A stretch of 64,000 nucleotides of DNA from Linyphia triangularis. Lineage: Eukaryota > Arthropoda > Arachnida > Araneae > Linyphiidae. The stretch covers positions 8,790,001 to 8,854,000 of the forward strand of contig OZ021729.1 in the NCBI GenBank assembly GCA_963978545.1, read 5' to 3'. The number at the start of each line of letters is the position of its first letter. Positions within the stretch are counted from its first letter, which is position 1. The notes beneath the pieces were generated by a model, which was not told the DNA's origin, did no database searches, and was given only the letters and a program-made list of their open reading frames with translations. The translations under genes were made by a program, and so were the position numbers. Of this stretch, positions 57,177 to 64,000 are shown piece by piece.

Positions 57177-57775
57177 TTTCCAAAACCAACGTATTCTAAT
57201 AACGTTTCCTCAAAATCAATATTTCCTAAGAAATATATTGTTCCCTCATTATTAGTATTTTTCGAAACTCAATAGAATATATTAATTGTAAGGAAACATG
57301 GATTATAAGGTTATATTATTAAAGTTTCTTAAAAATAAATGTATTCATATACTGTTTCCTCAAAATCAATATATCCTTATAAGCAATGTTTCCTATCCTG
57401 ACAATCAAAGTGTCCTCGAATTCTGATTATGTTTCAGCTAAATCAATATATTTTTTAATATTTACTCAAAATCCATGTTTCCTAAGATAATAAGGCATCC
57501 TTAAAATCAATGTTTCCTCAAAATCAATATCTCCCTAATCAATTTTTTCCCAAAATCAATATTTTTTTACTAATCGATGTTTTTTCTCAAAATCAACGTA
57601 TCTTCCTTATTAAAGTTTCCTCGAAATTTAACTTTTCAATTTGTCATTATTTTCTTAAAAACAATTATGTTCTGATAATTCTTTCTCAAAATCGACTTAT
57701 TCTGATGTTTCCACAAAATTAATGTATCCTAAAATCAACACATTCTCAAAATCAAAATCATGTCAGGTCAAAATA
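57177..57775. repeat. Degenerate short tandem repeat, TTTCCTCAAAATCAATAT type
   Basis: About 20 or more irregular copies of an ~18-30-bp motif (TTTCCTCAAAATCAATATTT, CTAATAA spacers). The apparent frame at 57510-57722 simply repeats it. Confidence 0.8.
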
Positions 57776-58234
57776 TCGAGTTCCTTTTTGAACGATTACT
57801 CTGTCTTAAAATGTCTCCAATTCAACTTTCTTAACATGCATAATTTTTTTATGCCACTGCATTGATATTTATTGCATTGTGTTTAGATATTTTTAATGAC
57901 ATAAAAACTTTATTTTCTGATTATGAGAACAGTATTCTGGGTGAATAAAAAATTAAATAACTCAATTTTTAATTTTAGCTTCAACGTTGTAGACAAAATG
58001 AGGAGGAGTTTGAGATTGAAAGAAATTAAAAAAACAAACAATCTTTTATGACTTCTTATACAAATTAAGAATTTCCATAAAGCGACACCTTTCTTCCAAA
58101 TGAACGAGATCTCGATCAATTGCGTCCATCTTAAGTAAAAGTCCCATTGTCCCATTCACAATGTTACCTGTCCAAAAAATCGTCTTACGATGTCTTTTAC
58201 GGAAATGCATAAAATCATTTTAAATGACACATCA
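57776..58234. other. No gene recognised
   Basis: CCTGTCCAAAAAATCGTC and TTACGATGTCTTTTACGG near 58168 resemble CCCGTCCAAAAAAAAAGATC and GTCTTGTGATGTCTTTTTCC near 59867, suggesting an old duplication. Confidence 0.4.
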
Positions 58235-58895
58235 TAGTCCGAGAGGCGACTGCAATTTTCGGACCTCAACGAACTTTATTCTGAATTTTTTATAGAAATT
58301 GGAGAAAAGTGAGTAGATTAGGAATCCACTGGTCTGCTGTGGCAAAAAGGGCCGAAACTGGTCAATAATCGACTTGGAATGAATTGAACTAATATCCGAT
58401 TGCCAAATATGTCACAAATTGCCAAAAAGAGAACAAACTTTTTCGTCTGGCCACCCACTGCATTTTGATTTTCAATGAGAAAAAGGGCACACGATTTCTG
58501 ATCTCTGCCTCGAAAAACATATATCTTTTAAAAGTAAGCCAAATTGGTGACATCAGTTACATCATAAGTGTCGTAATATTTTTTGCCAACTTGGCTCCCT
58601 TTTGATAGATGCAAGTAGATTTTCGCCAGATATCTGAATCATCTGCGACCTTCTTAATTGAAAATTAAAGAGTGAGGGCTACCAAATAAAAAAAATGCTC
58701 ATTATTTGCCAATTTATGGCGCATTTGGCAATTGGATTTATTTCAACTTATTAAAAGTTGATTTTTGACCAGTTACGGCCATTTTTGCCGCGGAAGACCA
58801 GTGGAATCGTAATCTACTCACTTTTCTCTAATTTCTATAAAAAATTCAGAATGATGTTCAATGGGGTCCAAAAATTGCAGTCGCCTCTCAGTCTA
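58235..58895. mobile_element. TIR MITE (657 bp), copy 2
   Basis: Spans 58237-58893, same family as 13753-14401: CCGAGAGGCGACTGCAATTT at the left and TTGCAGTCGCCTCTCAGTC at the right, with the same internal AAGTAAGCCAAATTGG and GGCAATTGGATTTA blocks. Non-coding. Flanked by TA. Confidence 0.9.
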
Positions 58896-60640
58896 TCAGG
58901 GTAGCTTAAATTAGACTCAAAAGTGAGGGAAATTCCAGAACAAAATTAACCGATAACGCATTAGGAACTTGCAACCTTAATAATCAACCATTCCTGCAAA
59001 TTGAAGATTTCTAACCAATGACAGTTTTTTCCGAACGAACTAAATCCTAAACTCAATCGTACCCATGTTTTCAAAAAATCTTCCACAAACAACTTTTACA
59101 CGCAATCCGGATCAAACAAACGATGCCAACTCCTCTAGGTAACCCGACCTTAAGATTGATGTTATTGGGATGTGTTCATTCGTACCGATGCCTCTTTTTG
59201 ATTTGTTTTAAATACTGCAGGTCATTTTTAGAAAAAAGTTCTGTGACATAAAATCGGTCTGGTATTTTGGATTTATGCTGGTCCAAGTTTTCAGTATAAT
59301 CATTAATAAAATTTTAATAATAATATTATCCCAATAACTAATTAAATAATGAATTTAAAGAATAATTTTTTTTATTAATAAATATCTTTTATTAATTAAA
59401 TAATTATGAATCGGGGATTCGGGGATTTAAAAAAATTGGATAATACTATTTTATAGAACAAAGTTATAATAAAAGCATTTTCGTTGCAAAACATAGTTAT
59501 ATATATATATAAAATATAAACTTCCGTTCTGAACAAGCCCATTTCTTACAAAAACTGACCGGCCCGGTGATTGCATCGGACAAACCCATAGCCAATACGC
59601 TCCTGAAAACATTGTAAACGTTTCCAACGCCAAACCCAAAATTAAGGGAAATTTAAAAAGCAAATACATTGCAATATAAACTTGCGATCTTACCAGTCCA
59701 CCTTCCCTCTATATATCGAGGACATTCTAAGCGAATTGAATCTCGTAGAACCCAATCGCACCCATGTGTTTTAGTTTTTTTTCTCTTTAAAGTCACACAC
59801 AAACAAAAACTTTACAAAAAACAGACAATCCAAAACCAAACAACCGGTCTCATCTGCAAAAGGTGACCCGTCCAAAAAAAAAGATCGTCTTGTGATGTCT
59901 TTTTCCGGGAATCTTTTTCGAATACGACCTCTAAAAAGGCCTCCTCTTTCCAAACTGTGCAGACGGGCCCTGGGCCACACAGGGCGCATCGGCCACCGAG
60001 GGAGATATCTCCCCGTCCATGCTACCCGACAAACCTGTTACCAGCCATATTCATCAATCGCCGGGGCGTTGCCGCCATCCCTTAGTACTGTCCGAGACCT
60101 CATTTGACTAAACAGGTGGGCAAGACAGCTGGGAAGATTGAGATGTTAAAAACGAGCTGTGGTGGGAAGTGCTTTGTGGAAGATCTTTTCAGTGGAGTAT
60201 GGCCTATTTCCGTAACTCCGACTTGAGTAAAGTTAAAAACTTTCAGAAGTGGTGCGCAACTTGCTTGTTTTCAATTTAAAAAATGTTTATAACCCATAAA
60301 AAAGTTTTTTAAGGTATACGTATAGGTTTCAACATTTTTTTTTTTTTTTTTTTTTAATTTTCAATTTAAAAATTAGACCTTTGCACCTTGAAAAGTACAT
60401 CATTTGTTTAACTGTTTAAAATAAGAATTTTTTTTTAATTTCTTCAATTTTAATAATTAATTAACATTTAATCAACTAATTAGGCTAATTTCGAAAGGTA
60501 ATGACAAAAATTCTAATTAACCCACAGATACAATTTTGGTGTTCGATAATGCGGAATACCCTGCTCTATGTTTTGACCCTCTTAACAGAATTTTACAGTG
60601 TGTATATTTTGTGATATCTTGCTTTAACTGAATCTATTAG
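58896..60640. other. Partly GC-richer sequence, no exon proven
   Basis: 59500-59650 and 59890-60110 stand out from the AT-rich background and are not repeated in the window. At 59961, CAAACTGTGCAG|ACGGGCC is acceptor-like. In phase 1 it would open about 50 codons (DGPWATQGASATEGDISPSM...) before a stop. No domain is recognised and no donor is clear. Poly-T at 60333-60354. Confidence 0.35.
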
Positions 60641-60646
60641 AAAAAT

Positions 60647-60843
60647 CCAAGTTATTTTGCCGAACAAACGGTATAGTGGTTAGCGTGCTGGCTTCTAGAC
60701 CGCGAGGTTGCGGGTTCGAGTCCCGTGTAGGCATGGGTGTTTGTAAATGTATGTTGGTTTGTTAAATGACGAAATGTTTCGGCGCATTATAGCCCTCGTG
60801 TTGCTGACGGCGCCAGATAATCTGAATACAACCAAGTTATTTT
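60647..60843 (+). mobile_element. tRNA-derived SINE (S1), full length, 12-bp duplication
   Basis: The element is at 60659-60831. GCCGAACAAACGGTATAGTG, GTTAGCGTGCTGGC and GGTTGCGGGTTCGAGTCCCG form the head; the body ends AATCTGAATACAA. CCAAGTTATTTT flanks it at 60647-60658 and 60832-60843. Confidence 0.93.
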
Positions 60844-61324
60844 ATATAGAATCTTATATTTAAAATTCAATTTAAAAAATATTTATTTACAAATCATTTA
60901 GAATTTAGGGTCAAAACATTTAACAATGTATGCAGATTAAATAGCAAAAAACAAATTTCAAAAAATATTATTTAAACTGGAGTTATTACTGTTTGAATGA
61001 AATACAAAATAGAAAAAACTACAATCTGAGAATAACTTTTAAAAAAGTATTTTTTTACATAAAAAACTGTTATTATTATACTAATTATTGTATATTTCCT
61101 TTTTATTTAATTAGGCCCCCATTGATTTTATGATCCTTCATCATAGGATTTTCTTCTTTTGTGTTGTTTTTATTTTGCTTTTGTTTTTTACGGCTTTACA
61201 AATCTTCCCCGATTTTTGCGATTTGAAGCTTTTACGTATACCTTATAAATAATTTATTTGCATTGTCAATTTAGATATTCATTAACAAAAGCGCCGTTTC
61301 TGTTGCAAGCGTGTACTTGATGTT
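60844..61324. other. AT-rich sequence, nothing recognised
   Basis: No gene, RNA or bounded element seen. Confidence 0.5.
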
Positions 61325-61787
61325 GGCATCTAATTTCGAATATTAAAAACATATCTATCATCAAAATATGCGGTAAACTAGTTTTTAAAATTTATTCATT
61401 AAAAACTAATGTGAATTTATGCACTCACATCCGAATATATTTAATTATTCCGATAAAAACAATTTTAATATTGATTTATTAAAACAAATTTGGCAACAGG
61501 AAAGAGTGTCTTCAATGATTGGCTAGACGCTATTTCAGCGTGATTGCAAGACGACAAGTTGGTTTATTAGTATTTCGTAAAAGCAACGTTTTAGTGACAG
61601 TGACAGCCGCCAAAATTTCATAGAATGCATTGTCATCGACCTTGAAACTATCTGCCAAGTTTGAGCCCGATTGGATGACGGTAAGAGGGTTAATTAGGCC
61701 CCCATTGATTTACCCTCCATCGGCATGTCCAGCCAACCACCCGTCCACACACATACACACAAAATTGAAGTTAATATAAAGGATTTA
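61325..61787 (-). repeat. Dispersed repeat family B, minus-strand copy
   Basis: Reverse complement of the family blocks (TTGGCAACAGGAAAGAGTG, GTGACAGTGACAGCC, GAAGTTAATATAAAGGAT). It has an extra internal stretch near 61722-61750 (CGGCATGTCCAGCCAACCAC) not present in copies 1 and 2. Confidence 0.8.
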
Positions 61788-62341
61788 AAATAGAGATTTA
61801 CAAGTATTTTTACAGAATTTCAAAATAATGATTCTTTATGACATATACGTAAGTCGAATTTTTTAGTTTAAAATTTCTATTTAACGGAAGTCAGATGACC
61901 GGAAAAGGAACATCACCAAAAATTCTTTATAGTGTCGACGTTTTCCAATATCTGAATTCCCGAAAACTCAGCTTTCAGCAAATACATTATTAATTTTGTT
62001 TCTGAACTTGGGGCATAATCTTGATACCATAATCTTGTTGATAGAAAAAATTCAAATATTGTTACAGATCATTTTATAAACATCCTATCAATAATTGTAT
62101 TCTCTTTACATTTTTTGTGCAGGTTTTTAAAAGTAAATTTCATATGAATTGTGAGGTTATAAAATAAAAATGCAAAAGTTTAAAGATATTTTTGTATGCT
62201 TAGCGGAATCATGTATTTAATATATTATCCACTTCTATATTAGATATTACCAATCAGTAAAAACTTATGAGTTTAATCTAAAAAATAATAAAGAGAATAA
62301 ATATGATTTATAAATATTTTTTGAAAAATTTACCTTGCAGT

Positions 62342-62380
<39 letters not shown>

Positions 62381-62560
62381 TCTGGGGGTCGGACGAAATA
62401 TATTGAAATTTTAGTTTTCTGGAAGTCTGATCTCGAGAAACGATCGATCTATGAAAAATGTTAGCTGGTGCCCATTTTCTGTAGAACAGAAATTTTTAAC
62501 TAAAGCAATCCAACTTACATACATGTTATACAAAAATCATTCTTTTAAAATCTTTGTAAG
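61788..62560. other. AT-rich sequence, nothing recognised
   Basis: Poly-T tract at about 62344-62373. No gene recognised. Confidence 0.5.
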
Positions 62561-62565
62561 CTTCT

Positions 62566-62586
62566 CTCTCTCTCTCTCTCTCTCTC
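62566..62586. repeat. (CT)n microsatellite at a SINE boundary
   Basis: About ten CT units immediately before the SINE head. A TTTCTTTCTCTCTATG remnant follows the SINE's 3' end, consistent with insertion into CT-rich DNA. Confidence 0.85.
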
Positions 62587-62985
62587 GCCGACCAAACAGT
62601 ATAGTGATTATCGTGCTAGTTAACCCGAGGTTGCGGGTTCGAGTCACGTGTTAGGCATGAATGTTTGTAAAAAATTCTGGGGCTGTTACTGTCACTAAAA
62701 GGTCGCTTTTACGGAATACTATTAAACTAACTTACCGTCGTCTAATCGCGTTAAAATAGCATTGAACTGATCATTGTTGAAACTCTTTCCTGTTGCCAAT
62801 TTTTTTAAATAAATAAATAATAAAATTGTTTTAATCAGAATAAATTAAAGATATTTTGATGTGGATGTGAGTGTGATGTTCATTTTTAATAAATAAATTC
62901 GTCTAATGACGAATGTTTCGGTGTATTATAGCCCTCGTGTTGCTGACGGCGCCAGATAATCTTAAAACAACCAACTTTCTTTCTC
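62587..62985 (+). mobile_element. tRNA-derived SINE (S1) interrupted by family B sequence
   Basis: Head and early body at 62587-62670 (GCCGACCAAACAGTATAGTG, GGTTGCGGGTTCGAGTCACG). The rest of the body is at about 62899-62985 (GTCTAATGACGAATGTTTCG, GACGGCGCCAGATAATC). About 14 bp of SINE (TGTATGTTGGCTT-like) is missing at the junction, so the foreign DNA arrived with a deletion. Confidence 0.88.
62671..62898 (+). repeat. Partial family B copy inside a SINE
   Basis: Starts within the GGGGCTGTTACTGTCACTAA block and stops at AATAAATTC, so both family ends are missing. No target duplication. Confidence 0.85.
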
Positions 62986-63599
62986 TCTATGTTCGACTGA
63001 TCTGATTTTTCAGCAAATACGTTACCGTAAATTCAGAACCCGTAAAATTAAAATATTTTGTAGTAGTAGACTTTCATAGCAGATGGTAAAAAAAATATCC
63101 TATTGTTGTAACATCTATAATAATAAGCCAGAGTCTTTCAGTAAGTATATCCTTGTGGCTTTATAAAAAGGGACTTCCTATATGCTCAGAACTTTGAAAT
63201 TTAAAACAGAGTTCTGGCCTTTTAATTGTACTTTTGATACACGTAACGTTAAAATTTTTATTTTTTTTTAATTTTTTAAAGTTACTTTGTAAAAGTGAAT
63301 TCCAATGAACGAAGAAAACATAAGTAGATCTGGCCTTCTAATTTTGCTTTTCACCAACAGAAATTTAAAATATTCTTGGAAGAGTGGGGTGGGTGTATTA
63401 ATGGGGACATATTTTGCTTCTCGATGGGAGATGGGGTCTTTGAATATGTTGTGAAGCCTTCAATGATACAACTAAAAATTATAATAAAGAAACTAATGAA
63501 ACTTTTAACTTCAATTTGAATATGGTTTATACCTATACGCTTTAAGTGCATTACTGCTGACATGAGTTAAAAATCCCTAAATTAAAAAAAAAAAAAAAT
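62986..63599. other. AT-rich sequence, nothing recognised
   Basis: No gene or element recognised; the 70-residue minus frame at 63351-63563 has no motif. Confidence 0.5.
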
Positions 63600-64000
63600 C
63601 AAATTCAGATTTTGACTCTTATTGATTAGTCCTTAAATAACATTAACCTAAAAATCAATTTTTTTAATATAAATCCCTTATATGCATTTTAAATATCAAA
63701 AACTTTTCTATCAGCAAAATGTGCGGCTAACTACGTTTCAAAATTTATTTATTAAAAATGAACATCACACTCACATCCACAATCAAATATCTTTAATTTA
63801 TTCTGATTAAAACAATTTTATTATTTATTTATTTAAAAAAATTGGCAACAGGAAAGAGTTTCAACAATGATCGGTTCAATGCTATTTTAACGCGATTAGA
63901 CGACGGTAAATTGGTTTAATAGTATTCCGTAAAAGCGACCTTTTAGTGACAGTAACAGCCCCAAAATTTAATAGAATGCATTGTCATCGACATCGAATCT
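63600..64000 (-). repeat. Dispersed repeat family B, minus-strand copy running off the window
   Basis: Reverse complement of the family from its 3' end (ATATGCATTTTAAATATC, AAAATGTGCGGCTAACTACG) up to TTCATCGAC-like sequence at the window edge. Closest to copy 2 in the retained blocks. Confidence 0.82.

Noticed and set aside
59961..60110. Exon starting after CAAACTGTGCAG
   Set aside because: The phase fits and about 50 codons are open, but there is no recognisable domain or donor, so it stays unproven.

Overview
The window reads as intergenic and intronic DNA from a large, repeat-laden arthropod genome. A chelicerate such as a spider is a plausible source, but this is only inferred from the AT-rich background, the long gene-poor stretches and the mix of tRNA-derived SINEs, RTE-like LINEs, mariner/Tc1, hAT-like and piggyBac-like elements. 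No bacterial-style operon, ribosomal RNA or free-standing functional tRNA gene is visible. Almost every long reading frame is chance or transposon debris.

The one credible cellular gene signal is a GC- and CpG-rich island at about 15.92-16.61 kb. It holds a first coding exon on the + strand (ATG at 16184, splice donor at 16602) that encodes a signal peptide and about 120 residues of a secreted basic domain. The domain is reminiscent of the N-terminal part of vein/neuregulin-like EGF ligands or an agrin NtA/NTR-type domain. A perfect 10-bp hairpin and a short uORF overlapping the main start sit just before the ATG. No later exon could be recognised, so the gene presumably runs through a very long intron.

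Layout. 0-5.8 kb: AT-rich DNA with a tRNA-derived SINE (12-bp target duplication) inside a possible inverted-repeat element. 5.8-13.3 kb: a transposon nest holding a 640-bp mariner deletion derivative, a long-TIR MITE (family A) whose halves lie about 6.2 kb apart, and between them a hAT-like element, a 2.77-kb TIR element carrying a LINE fragment, and a 1.81-kb mariner relative with a decayed transposase. 13.5-15.9 kb: a degenerate ~270-bp tandem repeat, interrupted by two TIR elements, that runs up to the gene island. 20.8-23.8 kb: a 768-bp solo LTR in a dispersed repeat (family D), whose second copy preserves the empty site, then a hAT-like element. 25.7-30.9 kb: an RTE-like LINE 3' end, paired family C repeats, and an 11-copy 234-bp tandem array. 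33-36 kb: family A, a 20-copy 52-bp minisatellite framed by inverted family D pieces, and family B. 37.7-38.5 kb: an unamplified diverged relative of the 234-bp unit, split by a LINE fragment. 40.5-48.3 kb: MITE-end tandem amplification, SINEs, family B, a foldback element, and a decayed ~190-bp array with a piggyBac-like MITE. 49-64 kb: small TIR repeats, family C, ATT-rich DNA, a Tc1 element carrying an internal minisatellite of its own transposase segment, a second 650-bp MITE, further SINEs and three family B segments.

The main interest is the archaeology: several insertions can be dated relative to each other from target duplications and empty sites inside this one window. I did not find a convincing new multi-gene system.
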